A DNA stretch of 64,000 bases from Leishmania donovani (taxonomy: Eukaryota; Euglenozoa; Kinetoplastea; Trypanosomatida; Trypanosomatidae): the NCBI RefSeq assembly GCF_000227135.1, contig NC_018259.1:964406-1028405 (forward strand). Direction: 5' to 3'. Numbering within the stretch: position 1 is the stretch's first letter; each line of letters opens with the position of its first letter. Both the position numbers and the translations under genes were made by a program. The notes below the pieces were generated by a model that worked only from the letters and a program-made list of their open reading frames with translations, was not told the DNA's origin and searched no databases. Shown here piece by piece: positions 1 through 9,902 of the stretch.

Positions 1-1056
1 TTCGCTGGCGTCGGTTGCAGTCTTCGGCGGCGCAACAAGGGCAGCAGCAGCGGCGGACGATGTCTTGATTACCTTGACCTCGCACCTAGTGCGCTGCAGT
101 ACCTCACCCACAACGCCATCGTTCTCCAAGGGTGAGATGGAGCACGTGCTGTAAACGGTACGGCCGCCAACGCGGCACGTTTCGATGGCACGCTGCAGCA
201 GCATACGCTGAAGAGCGGCGAGCTGAGCTGTCGTCTCCTCAGACCACTCTCGCAAGGACAGAGGCGAGCCGCCTGACTGCTGAAGCAGGTGCCGCTCCGA
301 GGAGCACGGGGCGTCGACGAGAACACGCGAGAAGGCCCCTGGGTCGTACCATGTCTGCGCATCGCGCTGCGTCGTTCGCCACGGTACGTAGTTCACGGGC
401 ACGTGTTCCTGTAAATTCCGCCGAAGCCGCGCGCAACGGTCGGCGCGGGCCTCATTGCACGTGAGCGCTCCGTCAGGTGACAGAAACTGCGCCACGGCAA
501 CGGACTTTCCACCTGGGGCGGCACACATGTCCAGCACCGTATCAAATGCGCCGACCTGCAGCTGCTCCACTACGTGCGCCGAGGCGTAGTCGAGCAGGTA
601 GTACGCCTTGATGCCAAAGGCGTCGATGGGGGGTTTGTCGATTACGCCGTTCGGGTGTAGCAGGTCGCCAGCCGCTGCGGCAAGGGCCTTCTCCTGCAGC
701 CTCGCCTCGTCGTCGGCACTGATGCCACGGTCCGTCGTGCTGGCGGCTTCTGTCGAGTTGACCTTCCGGGCAGGTTGAAAAGCTTGGATGAGGGAGTTGG
801 GCTCCACCCGTGACAACCCTCGCGTCGCCTCCTCGAAGGGGACCTGGGAGAAGCGGTTCCACAGCGCCACCTTGCGCGGCGCCTCTATCATGGCAGCGCG
901 AAGTGTGGGCCAACGCTTACCGTAGATTTCGCTGTAGTACTCATCAAACGTGCGTGGTTTGGCGCTGCCCTTCGCCTTGAAGCCGCCCTTGGTGTGGGCG
1001 GTAGGGACAGTGCCAGCCTTATTACGGCCACGGCCGGTCCCACGCAGTGGGGGCAT
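1..1056 (-). CDS. NSUN4-like RNA 5-methylcytosine methyltransferase (5' part; runs off the window)
   Basis: This is an open frame of 352 codons from the ATG at 1054-1056 to the window edge, so the C-terminus is missing. The NOL1/NOP2/Sun signature is clear: SAM-binding motif CAAPGGK at residues 178-184, motif IV DAPC with Cys251, and motif VI YSTCS with the likely nucleophile Cys305. The SERH following DAPC and the N-terminal segment with EIYGKRWPTLR (about 43-53) resemble NSUN4/NSUN3 more than NOP2 or NSUN2. The family transfers methyl from SAM to C5 of cytosine in RNA; NSUN4 works on the mitochondrial small-subunit rRNA. The short basic N-terminus could be a targeting sequence, but that is inference. 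An NSUN3-type tRNA enzyme is the main alternative. It is the last gene transcribed in the window. Confidence 0.85.
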   Translation of the reverse strand, partial: MPPLRGTGRGRNKAGTVPTAHTKGGFKAKGSAKPRTFDEYYSEIYGKRWPTLRAAMIEAPRKVALWNRFSQVPFEEATRGLSRVEPNSLIQAFQPARKVNSTEAASTTDRGISADDEARLQEKALAAAAGDLLHPNGVIDKPPIDAFGIKAYYLLDYASAHVVEQLQVGAFDTVLDMCAAPGGKSVAVAQFLSPDGALTCNEARADRCARLRRNLQEHVPVNYVPWRTTQRDAQTWYDPGAFSRVLVDAPCSSERHLLQQSGGSPLSLREWSEETTAQLAALQRMLLQRAIETCRVGGRTVYSTCSISPLENDGVVGEVLQRTRCEVKVIKTSSAAAAALVAPPKTATDASE

Positions 1057-1993
1057 AGGAGAAGCAGAGACGCGTGACACACAAGCGACGGTGCGCCAAA
1101 AAGGGAAAGAAAGAATCGCGACGGGAGCGGCACCGCTCCGCGAGTGTCGGGTGCGTCGGCGGCGTGCAGCGACCGTATTTGGCCCTGTGCATTCACAAGG
1201 ATACCGACCACCAAACCGGTGCACGCGGACACGCAAACGCGCAGATGGGACGCAGTTCGCGAAGATCGACGCCCGCAGCCGCACAGCAGATGTGGGCAGG
1301 GAAGGACGGAGTCAGGCGCACAGAGTAGCAGGGGTAGGGAGAAGGAGGCAGGAGAAGGCGAGAGGGTGGCAGTGGCGAAGACATGTGTGATATATGCAAA
1401 AAAAAAAATAGGGCCGGTGCCGTCTGTTCCAAGGGGTACTAGTACACGGGAGAGGAAGACAAGATGAGGAAAAATGGGGGCAAGGCCCGGCGTCGAGGCT
1501 AAGACTGACAGCGGCGATGCTGGAGCATCCACCCAGGCATATCCTGCACAGCCGCTTCTTTAGAGAAGATGACTTGACGACCCTAGAGAGAGGAATAGTA
1601 GTGTTGTGCGTCTGTGTACGCAGGCTGGGAGACGCATCGAGGTTGAGCGCGAACAAGGAAGTGAACACACTGTGCTCTAACCTCGTCCCACTTCAGCGCC
1701 CAACTCTCCGCGACCTAGCCCGCGATACCCCCACTACCAACGAGCCCGTCGTTCTCCGCTCTCGGCTTTTCCTGCGCCGCTTGCCTTCATGAAGCGCTGT
1801 GTACTTGAGAATCAGGCGGCTTCACCTTAGAGCGCACACACGCACACGCAAGCACATGCACATCCACACCGGAAACACAAAAAGAGGGGTGGAGGCGCTC
1901 CGACACCGTGGGAGCGGTGAAGGAAGAGGCGAGGCCCAAGATCAAGAGAAGATCCGCCTCCCACCTCATGCGCCAAGACAGACTTTGACACAA
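1057..1993. other. Intergenic spacer with a trans-splicing signal
   Basis: No supportable gene. A purine run at about 1321-1375 on the plus strand is a polypyrimidine tract on the transcribed strand. The first AG after it lies near 1185 and could be the spliced-leader acceptor for the NSUN-like gene. The shorter tract at 1098-1118 has no AG between it and the ATG. The remainder should be the 3' UTR of the Nudix gene. Confidence 0.5.
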
Positions 1994-3436
1994 CTAAGGG
2001 CTTGGCTTGTCATTCGACAAGGATGCATCGGCATCAGCAGAGGGAGCGGCATTATCACCTTCCTTCACATCGTCCTGCGCTTCTCCTCCTTCAACGGTTG
2101 CGGCAGCCGACGGAGCCGAGTCCGCAGCACTTGCCTCTCCCGCCGCCTCTGCTGGCACCGCCAACCCCAGCGCATGGTTCAGCTGTGAGTACGGCGGCGG
2201 GGTGTAGCGGGTTGCCATGTAGTTCTCCCCTCGCAGCGGGCGCTGCAGCTCATCGATCATCGGCTGCTTCATCCAGGCGCAGCCGGTCTCCGGGTCTGCC
2301 AGCTGAGCCCACGCGCGATCGATGGGGTCTGGTGACTGGCGCAGCAGCGACGTGTCCCAGTGATGCATGTACGTGTTCAGGCCCACTTGCGGGCCAAGCA
2401 CCTGTACGTCGTAGGGCACCTCAGCCAGGAAGTAGTGCACCGGCACACGCCAGTAGTAGATCGGGTTGTCCTGGCACAGTACCGCGGTAGGGTACACGTT
2501 CCCTGCCTCGACGGTGATGCCCGTCTCTTCCCACAGGGTTCGAATCGCCGCCTCCTTGTAATGCTCGTACAGCAGTGTCCACTTTCCAGGTGTCTTTAGT
2601 GAGATCGGCGGGATATCTGGCGGGCGCAGATCGCGATTGATGCGGCGCAGCAGCAACCACTCCACGTCCTCCTGTGGCCTCGGCGCCGCGGCAGTGCTTG
2701 TGTTGACGCCCTTACCTGGCCTTCGCCGGAACACGGCCAAGCGCACGTAGGCGGGGTTCTGATCGAGCGCCGTCTCCATGAGCTGCCGGCAGTTGAAGAT
2801 GCCACGTTCGCTGCCGAAGAGGTACACCGTCAGCTCCACATCATCCGCTGCTGCGTAGCCGCCCTCCTCCTCCGGCACGCCGAGCCGCGTCGGGTTGGTG
2901 GGCTCGACCTCTAGGTGGACGCCGGTGCGGTACTTGAGCTCCGAGGCCCACTCCCGCATCGGCCCGATGACCTTGCGCGCCTGCGCCGCTGTTGTCTGCC
3001 AGCTGTACACCAGCGAATTGGTCAGAAGATCGAATCGACCCGGAGGCCGCTCGATCTTCTTCAGCTGAATGCGCGCACTCGGCGTCTGCAGGTCAGCCTG
3101 TACGAGAGACTGAGAGAGCATCGCATCTACGGACAGGTTGCCCTCTCCCTCGAGCGCGTGCGAAAGCTCCGACTGGAGCCCGGAGGAGTCGTCTGTCATG
3201 TACCCGTACCCGTCCCCGGTGGATTGCCAGCGGCAAGACACCATCTGCGTCGATGGGTAGCAGCAGCACCTGCTGGTACTCGCCCACGCAGGGGAAGAAG
3301 CAGCTTGCAAACCCGTCCAGCCGCGCATGAGCGACAACGTCGCCCTCGTCCACCGAAGTGAGGTGCTACTAAAGTGCATGGGAGAAGCAAGGGCACGCAT
3401 CCGCGAGCGATGCAGTAATGGCCCAGTGAGCTCCAT
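1994..3436 (-). CDS. Nudix-domain protein, probable MERS1 (mitochondrial edited mRNA stability factor) homologue
   Basis: 480 residues from the ATG at 3436; ATGs at 3400 and 3379 are alternatives, and the one at 3379 opens a Ser/Arg-rich stretch like a mitochondrial presequence. The Nudix fold covers about 227-345, with the box at about 284-307. Glu291, Arg299, Glu303 and Glu304 fit the consensus, but the second residue of the REUXEE core is Thr300 rather than Glu, and the leading Gly is one residue off register. The acidic Ala/Ser-rich tail after about 430 looks disordered. In T. brucei the Nudix subunit MERS1 acts with a PPR partner in mitochondrial mRNA 5'-end processing and stability. Length, divergent box and trypanosomatid context fit MERS1, but mitoribosomal protein L46, also Nudix-like, is an alternative. 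Confidence 0.65.
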   Translation of the reverse strand: MELTGPLLHRSRMRALASPMHFSSTSLRWTRATLSLMRGWTGLQAASSPAWASTSRCCCYPSTQMVSCRWQSTGDGYGYMTDDSSGLQSELSHALEGEGNLSVDAMLSQSLVQADLQTPSARIQLKKIERPPGRFDLLTNSLVYSWQTTAAQARKVIGPMREWASELKYRTGVHLEVEPTNPTRLGVPEEEGGYAAADDVELTVYLFGSERGIFNCRQLMETALDQNPAYVRLAVFRRRPGKGVNTSTAAAPRPQEDVEWLLLRRINRDLRPPDIPPISLKTPGKWTLLYEHYKEAAIRTLWEETGITVEAGNVYPTAVLCQDNPIYYWRVPVHYFLAEVPYDVQVLGPQVGLNTYMHHWDTSLLRQSPDPIDRAWAQLADPETGCAWMKQPMIDELQRPLRGENYMATRYTPPPYSQLNHALGLAVPAEAAGEASAADSAPSAAATVEGGEAQDDVKEGDNAAPSADADASLSNDKPSP

Positions 3437-4779
3437 CCTTGTCTACGGCCCGCCTCGAGTCTGCGCTATCTGGCACAGGGACACTGCACAGAGGCAAAGG
3501 GTTACAGAGAGAGAAGCGTGGGGCCCAGAACGCGCGTCGGTAAGCGCGGCATGTGCAAATTCCAAGAGAGGAGAGAAGCGAGGAGGAGAGTTGACGTCTG
3601 TGCACATCTATGTGCGTGTGTGCGGGCGCGTGTGTTTGTGTGTGGCGGCAGGCACAAAAAGGAGACATGGGACAAGAGCAGAGGTGTGCCTCACCCTTCA
3701 CTTCATCCCTGTCATCCCACCACCACCAGCACGGTCGATTTCTTTTTTCGGGAGGGGGATTCCGGAAGCGAGAGACTCGCCACTACAGGTCGTCGCGGAT
3801 GCGCATGTGCGAGAGCCGATAGAGGTGCTGTGAATAGGGCGCCGCGGAAAAACGGAGGTGACAGCTGCGCCGCGATGAGCGCACGACCTTTCCGCCCCTC
3901 CACCCGCCTGCCCCCTGTCAAAGTGCAGACACGCCTGCGCTGTGCCGAAGAGGGCACTATTGCGCTGATCCGATTGCTTGCTGTTCTTTCCTGCTTTGCT
4001 TCTCCTGTCTGTAGAGTACCCACCGCCGCAGGTAGCTTGTATCGATAATCACTCGCTTCCCGCTCCACACATCGCACAAACACGAAAACACGTGCACACA
4101 TGCGCCGACCACGTCCGCCACATCCGCAGCATTCTTTGTTTCTTCTTCCACCGCATCGCCGCCCGGTCTAGAGCACAGAGACATGACAGAGTGCTCGCGG
4201 ATGAAGACACTATAGACAGATATATAGATACAACCAGACGATTAAGCGCGGCACCGGCACGCAGCAAAAAAAAAAAAGCAAGCGCGGGCGGCAGGGGGGG
4301 GGAATGTCGTACTTGTGAGCTCCACCGTCAAGCAGGACGGCCATCCACGTACTACTTGACGGAAGCAGAAGGGATTGTGAAGAAAAGTGTACGCCTGTCC
4401 GGGTTCGCTTACGGACTCGAGAGAAGGAGAGAGACAGTGATGATCGAGACGGAAAAAAAAACAGGAGCAAACCGGCCCGTGCGTGCTTGCCTCGCGGATG
4501 CCTTTTCGCTGTAGATGGCGGCTGTGGCGGCCATCCACACGCTTCGTGCCTGTGCCTTGGTTTGTGCGGAGAGGCGGGTAAAGAGCAGAAGAACGTCGGC
4601 AGAGTCGCGACGGAGAAAGAGGGGGGGAGGGGCAATGATCATCTGAAGACTCGCAATCCATCGACCGCACCCACGATTCGGTGTAAGGAGGAGAAGGGGA
4701 AGAATGCATGCACGTTCACAAGCATTGCAGAGGTCTGCAACGCTCAAGCACACGCCCACACGACCCAAGCGCGCCGTTG
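3437..4779. other. Intergenic spacer
   Basis: No gene is supported on either strand. A purine-rich run at 3566-3594 gives a polypyrimidine tract on the transcribed strand upstream of the Nudix gene. An A-run at 4266-4277 and an A-rich run near 4450 fall where the 3' UTR of TUT4 would be. The ORFs present are short and low in complexity. Confidence 0.5.
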
Positions 4780-5850
4780 TTACTTCGCTGACCTTGCCGT
4801 CGCAGAAGTCGGTGGTGTAGCCAACAGTAGCAGCGCCGTCTCCTGTGCCCGCTCTAGATGCTTCCGCAGAAGCATGAGCTTAAAGGGAGTCACGTTGCGG
4901 CCAACGTTCAAGTCGTACTCGTACGGGTCCTCGATGCACCACCGGTAGTGTATTTTCTCTCCGCGGATTCGGGCCATGTCTTCTGCCTGCTTTGTCCACG
5001 AGAGCATCTCCTTCGTCGTCTCCCCCGCCGCCCGGGTCAGGCTCATTACCTCAGTCTCAGGGGCGAACTCGTCGAGGTAGTAGCGCACAAAGTCCATCAG
5101 CATGTCCGCCAGCGCTTGGCCACCTTGCTGGGGGGTCTCCAGCGGCATGTAAGGCGGCATCGGGGCGATGTCGGCCACGTCGCACGACTCCACCGGCACG
5201 AGTGTCACTAGCCTCCTTCGCAACAGGTAGTAGACGACCATGATGTTCCAGCCATAGGAGGTGATGCAGCCGCCATCCACGGAGGCGTTCAGCCCTGTCC
5301 TCTTACTCCACTGCTTCACGAGCATGCTCAGCCAGCGCGCCTCGGGGCACTGGGTGAAGTAGGCCCGCAGCAAAGCGCTGTTGCGCACGCCATTGCGGCG
5401 ATTGGCTGTCACGTCGAAGCTCACGCTATCCACACCGAGGCCACCCTTCACGCGCAGCACCGGCACACGCGTGCGGCGGACAAGCTCGATACCCCACAGG
5501 TAATGCTCCCGTTTCACCACCTCGCTCAGGCGGAAGAGGAAGTCTGACTGCAATCCTTTCGCTACCTCCGAGACAGCATCGGCGCCTTTGCCATCCTGCA
5601 CATCCGTCGGGCTCAAGCATGCGAAATCCACATCAGAGCCCTGCTCGTGTACGCCCAGCACAGCGGTGGAGCCGAAGATGTAGGGGGTCATCGCCGGGTC
5701 CACTGTCTGCACGCACGCGGAGACCTTCTGATGCACCTCCGCGACGGGCTGCGTGTCCAGCCGCCGCGATAGCTGCTCATCGCAGAATCGCGACACCGCT
5801 GCTCGAACGTCGCTAATCGCGGCGATCGATCGTCCTGACTTGCCTTTCAT
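4780..5850 (-). CDS. TUT4: RNA uridylyltransferase 4 (TUT4), cytosolic terminal uridylyltransferase
   Basis: 356 residues starting at the ATG at 5848-5850; the frame stays open upstream but that part reads as UTR. It is a minimal nucleotidyltransferase of the DNA polymerase beta superfamily that adds UMP to RNA 3' ends. The palm carries GS at 60-61 and the metal-binding pair Asp73/Asp75 in GSDVDF, with the third carboxylate Asp146 in SFDV. UTP-contact residues known from T. brucei TUT4 are all present at a constant offset: Asn157/Ser158, Lys179, Lys183, Ser198/Tyr199, then Asp308 and Glu311, and Arg318. Uracil selection depends on the last carboxylates, so this is a U- rather than A-adding enzyme. 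T. brucei TUT4 is 333 residues, close to this. MEAT1 would be the nearest alternative, but the residue match favours TUT4. Confidence 0.93.
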   Translation of the reverse strand: MKGKSGRSIAAISDVRAAVSRFCDEQLSRRLDTQPVAEVHQKVSACVQTVDPAMTPYIFGSTAVLGVHEQGSDVDFACLSPTDVQDGKGADAVSEVAKGLQSDFLFRLSEVVKREHYLWGIELVRRTRVPVLRVKGGLGVDSVSFDVTANRRNGVRNSALLRAYFTQCPEARWLSMLVKQWSKRTGLNASVDGGCITSYGWNIMVVYYLLRRRLVTLVPVESCDVADIAPMPPYMPLETPQQGGQALADMLMDFVRYYLDEFAPETEVMSLTRAAGETTKEMLSWTKQAEDMARIRGEKIHYRWCIEDPYEYDLNVGRNVTPFKLMLLRKHLERAQETALLLLATPPTSATARSAK

Positions 5851-6968
5851 GCGCACCCAATGAAGCGTGCAGCACACAACACAGCTTGCAACCCTGTGCG
5901 CACGCGTGATTCTGTTCTGCTCTGTTCTTTTAGTGTTGTTGTCGTTTTTGCTTCGTCTGCTTCGCCCCCTTCTTCCGCCCCTATCTGCGTGTGCGCGGCG
6001 TAGCACAAGCAGAGCAATTCTGTCCGCCCTCGATAGGCCCTGCAGCACGTGCGCGCAATCCAAGTGCGCCGAGGTTCACAAGAGGAGCGCCGCCTACACT
6101 CAGATGTGCACGCACGACCTCTCAGCGCACACGAGCGTGCCAGAGGCGAACGCGAAAAGAGGAGCAGAGACACGGTCCGCGCAGCCAATGCAATCCGCTG
6201 CGCACACAGGCGAAAACAAGAGACAAACGGCGTCTCGTGCACCAGCACCGGTCTCGCACATGTGCACCGGGGGGTGGCAGCCTGTGGGTCCAGGTAAGTG
6301 TGCGTGTGTGTGTGTGTGTGTGTGTGTTGGACAAGAACAAGAGGAAAGCGTAGGCGTGCTCGTACGCGCACGAATAACGAAAGAGAGACGGTTGGAGAAG
6401 AGACGACGGAGCAGGAGGAAGAGGAGGAGGCGGGGGAGAGTGTTAGCGGATATTCGCAGAAGACGAATTGCAGCGCGGCGACGCGGAAGAACAACAACGA
6501 ACAAAAAAGGGGGCCAAGCACATGCCGTCATGCACACACACACACGCATGCATGCACAACGCGATGGTGCCTGTAGCAGGGGGAAGGGGGCCGGTGGGCT
6601 TCAACAGAAAAGGGAGGAAAGAGAAGACTCGCACGCGTCTGCCCGTGCGCGCTGCCCACCGTCTCGCCAACCTGAGACATTTATGTATTCGCTTCAGCGA
6701 GATCACGGGGTCGTTTATGGCATGCCTCTTGTGATTTTCTGTGCTCACTGGCAGAGACATGCAACGCGGGCATGCCTGTGCGATCCGTGGCGACTAGCAG
6801 AGAGGAAAGCGGAATGGGCGCAAGACACACGATGATACAACAAAACGACAGCGAAAAAAAAAAATACAAACAAAATGCGCCGCAGAAAACGAGAAGCGGC
6901 AGCGCGCCGCACGGAAAGAAGCCATGCCGCTCACAGGGCACGCACGAGCGAAAAGGCGAAGAGGCACT
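5851..6968. other. Intergenic spacer with polypyrimidine tract and (TG)n
   Basis: No gene is supported. A (TG)n microsatellite lies at about 6303-6328. A purine-rich block at about 6380-6440 is a strong polypyrimidine tract on the transcribed strand and is the likely trans-splicing signal for TUT4. The A-run at about 6856-6864 sits in the 3' UTR side of the next gene. Confidence 0.5.
6303..6328. repeat. (TG)n microsatellite
   Basis: A nearly pure TG dinucleotide run, which reads as CA on the transcribed strand, lies between the polypyrimidine tract and the TUT4 start codon. It would be in the TUT4 5' UTR or pre-spliced leader region. Confidence 0.85.
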
Positions 6969-9902
6969 TCAGCGTCGGCTGCCAATGCGAGATCCGTGCT
7001 CCATGTCGGTGAGCACCATCAAGATGTTTGTCAGCTCCTCCGTGACTCGGTCGGAAAACGTCACCCCCAGCTCCGCCAGTCTCTTCGAATGCGCCTCAAC
7101 GGCCTTAGCTGACTGAACCTGGTGCCACACCACATGCCGGTTGATCTCCGTCACACGCGCGCGCAGGAAAGCCACAGAGTTCTGGTACACTACGTAACCC
7201 ACCTCCTCGTCACGCTGTTGATGCTCAGGAGACTGCAGCGACACAGACGAGGGCATCTGGGTGTGCGAGACCTGCAAGTGCGATCCTTCGCATCTGTGCG
7301 CTGCCGGCTCCATCCGCGCACGCGCCCTACTGTGTCGAGCGCTGGAATGGTCGCCTTCCCCGAGGTCCATACTCAGTGATCGGTGCACGCTGTCTGCCGC
7401 CGCGTGAGCGCTGCGGGAGGCGCGTCGCGACGAGGAAGACGCGGAAGTCGCGGCCTCGTGAAAAGCGGCGGCACTGTCGCTCTCTCGTTCTCCTCCGCTC
7501 CGTCTCCGTGTCGGTGTAATGCCGTTCACCGACGTCGCCGCCGAGTGCGTCGTAGGCGTGACGTCACCATCATCCCTGCCTTCGCGTGCAGAAGTCACAT
7601 CGTGCTTATGGGTTTGCCGTGGTCGCGGCGCACTAGCCGTCGCTGCCGCAAGAGCCAGTATCGCGTTCTCCAAGTTTGCTGGCGTTGCCGTACGCGGCGC
7701 CGGTCGTGCGCTCGCCACCGGAGATCGCGGCGGGCGAGAGCGACACACAAAGCAAGTGCACCGAGAGGAAGAGCAGCGAGGCGGCGTCTGCGGGCGAGGG
7801 ATGCGGCGATGCCCTGCCCCCAGACCCAGGCTGTCACTCCCGCGGCGAACACAGTACCGCGGAGAGCAAAGAGCGTCAGGGTAGGACTGAGGTGAGTGAG
7901 GTGCGCGAGCAGAGGAGGCAAGCCGGCGGAGACTGCGCCGTTCGAGGCGCGCGGAGACGGAGCCCGGCGGTGTTCGCTGAGCTGGCCGCGTGGCGTGTTC
8001 CCCTTTCTCATCCTCCACTGCCTGTTCCCGGGCCACAAAGTTCGCGAAGGCCTCGGCGGCTCGGCGCGGCGACGGCTGCGGTGGCCGCGGTAGTGGCGAT
8101 GACGACCGCGACGACCACGAGGAGGATGAGGATGCGCCAGGCTCAAGCTGCAATCCAGCAGGCGATAAAGTGCCCTGCGCGGAAGCGCTTCGGGGGGTGG
8201 GGCAAAACGCTACCTTGGAGAGTGGCAGTGCAGGAGGCGCGGCACCGTTAGCAAGCAGCTGGGCACGACTCACCCATCGCGGGGGGCTGTAGAGCCGGCC
8301 AGCCCGCGCCAGATGTTGATGCGGTGACACGAGACCGGAAAGGGCGTTTGCTCCAACTCCCGCGGGCGGAGGAGAGGCGTGCCGGCCCCGACGACGGAAA
8401 GCATCGGCCTGGCTGGTTTGTACAGCTACCCGCTCATTGTCGGAGAGGACGGGACGGTGAGCCCTCATAGTTGCGCCCCCACCAGCCGCAGAGGATGGCG
8501 ACGGCTTCAGAGGCGTGCGCGGCTGCACAGGTGTGCCGCAACTTTTCCAGGGAAGCGCAACACCCTCTATTGGACACCTTGGTGCAAGCCGTTGCACGTG
8601 GCGCCTCGCCGTCTGCTGGTGTGGGCCACGCGCCTCTACGGAGAGCAGTGGTCTGCGTCCTCCTTGATTCGCGCACCTGGCATCTGGTTCTACTGCCGTC
8701 ACTGGCCGCGGTGATGCAGGAGGACGCTGCGGCGGTGAAGGTGGCGGTGGGACTGGGGTGCGCAAGCCCGGTCTGGGAGAGACCCGCAGACCTCTGGTGT
8801 GTGGTGGCCATCGACAGCGAGCAACACCGTCTTGCCCCTTCGCTCTCGCCTGCGGAAGGCGACGCGGACGCGCAGCGGCACTCGCCGCAGACTGCGTCAA
8901 GCGCAGTAATCGCTGCTGGCGGTGATGTGCCGCTGCTTTTGTTGCCTCGTGGGCCAGACGCTGCCCTGCGCGCCGCGCATCCACAGTCACCACGCACAGT
9001 CGCACCTCTGCCGAGATGATGCGATGGGCCCTGCGCAGTCCGTCCAACAGCAGCGCCGCTGTAGCCTCCTCCAGCCTGTGCAGCTCAAGAGTGAGGTGAA
9101 CCCCACCTTCAAGGTGGTGGTCAGAAAGCGGTCTCACATGCGGAGGGGTACGCAGAAAAACCGGAGACGATGCCAGTGACGCCGGATGCGAAACCGGCAT
9201 GACCCGCGGAGAGACTGTGTAGAGTACCGGCCACATCACACCACCCCTTCGCAGTCTCCATTGGGAGGGGCGTGAGGAAGCGCTGGGTGGCGGTGGCACG
9301 CCACACTCGCTGTTCGCGCATCGCTTCGGCTGCAGATGCGCGAGAGGAGGAGTGCGCGCATACGGAGAAAGAGCCGCTGATCGGTCGGAGGACGGGTACC
9401 GACGCCAACGCGCGTTTCCTGGCTCTCCGCCCCGACCGCTCATGACAGGGTAGACCTCCAGCGCGGACGGCACGCGGCGAACTGTGCGCGGAAGCGGCGA
9501 TTCAGAGGTGGCATCGGCACGCAACACTCTTTGCGCGTGCACCCTCTCATTCCACGTGAACGCCGCAAGCCCAGATGCCACGGCCACGGACTCCATCGAA
9601 GTTACCCCACCTATCACAGAGATGTGCGTCAGAGTCGGGGATGTTGCCGCCGCACACAGCAGCGCCTCCAGTGCCGTCGACGACGCCACGTATTTCAAGT
9701 GAATCGTCATGGTGGTGAGCGACACGCACGAGGCAAAGAGTGGGGCGACGCACTGCACATCGCAGAGATGAAGAACGTGGAGGGGTGTGTTGCCAACAGT
9801 CACACGCTCCGCCGTGTTGTGCGTGAGACGAGTGGCGAGCACGTGGGTGGAGGCGGTAATGTGTCGCGACCTCTGCACCTGGGACAGACCGCTCGGTGGC
9901 AT
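6969..9902 (-). CDS. Large hypothetical protein, low-complexity centre with LRR-like N-terminus and helical C-terminus
   Basis: 977 residues; the ATG at 9900-9902 is the first after an in-frame TAA, so the start is well constrained. I do not recognise a family. Residues about 30-115 contain regularly spaced Leu/Ile with small residues, suggestive of one to three leucine-rich repeats. About 150-850 is Ser/Pro/Arg/Ala-rich and probably disordered, with many basic-Ser patches suited to phosphorylation. The last about 85 residues become regular again and predict helix, with heptad-like spacing in the part containing AVEAHSKRLAELG. Such a layout is common among trypanosomatid cytoskeletal proteins, but that is only inference. 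The uniform frame and GC-rich third positions argue that it is a real gene. Confidence 0.75.
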   Translation of the reverse strand: MPPSGLSQVQRSRHITASTHVLATRLTHNTAERVTVGNTPLHVLHLCDVQCVAPLFASCVSLTTMTIHLKYVASSTALEALLCAAATSPTLTHISVIGGVTSMESVAVASGLAAFTWNERVHAQRVLRADATSESPLPRTVRRVPSALEVYPVMSGRGGEPGNARWRRYPSSDRSAALSPYARTPPLAHLQPKRCANSECGVPPPPSASSRPSQWRLRRGGVMWPVLYTVSPRVMPVSHPASLASSPVFLRTPPHVRPLSDHHLEGGVHLTLELHRLEEATAALLLDGLRRAHRIISAEVRLCVVTVDARRAGQRLAHEATKAAAHHRQQRLLRLTQSAASAAARPRRLPQARAKGQDGVARCRWPPHTRGLRVSPRPGLRTPVPPPPSPPQRPPASPRPVTAVEPDARCANQGGRRPLLSVEARGPHQQTARRHVQRLAPRCPIEGVALPWKSCGTPVQPRTPLKPSPSSAAGGGATMRAHRPVLSDNERVAVQTSQADAFRRRGRHASPPPAGVGANALSGLVSPHQHLARAGRLYSPPRWVSRAQLLANGAAPPALPLSKVAFCPTPRSASAQGTLSPAGLQLEPGASSSSSWSSRSSSPLPRPPQPSPRRAAEAFANFVAREQAVEDEKGEHATRPAQRTPPGSVSARLERRSLRRLASSARAPHSPQSYPDALCSPRYCVRRGSDSLGLGAGHRRIPRPQTPPRCSSSRCTCFVCRSRPPRSPVASARPAPRTATPANLENAILALAAATASAPRPRQTHKHDVTSAREGRDDGDVTPTTHSAATSVNGITPTRRRSGGERESDSAAAFHEAATSASSSSRRASRSAHAAADSVHRSLSMDLGEGDHSSARHSRARARMEPAAHRCEGSHLQVSHTQMPSSVSLQSPEHQQRDEEVGYVVYQNSVAFLRARVTEINRHVVWHQVQSAKAVEAHSKRLAELGVTFSDRVTEELTNILMVLTDMEHGSRIGSRR

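Noticed and set aside
2530..2552. GGGTTCGAATCGCC, resembling a tRNA B box
   Set aside because: It lies in the Nudix coding frame, just upstream of the Nudix box on the transcribed strand reading, and no cloverleaf or A box fits around it.
5867..6835. 322-codon plus-strand ORF upstream of TUT4
   Set aside because: It runs through the (TG)n microsatellite and a purine-rich splice tract, and lies antisense to the polycistron.
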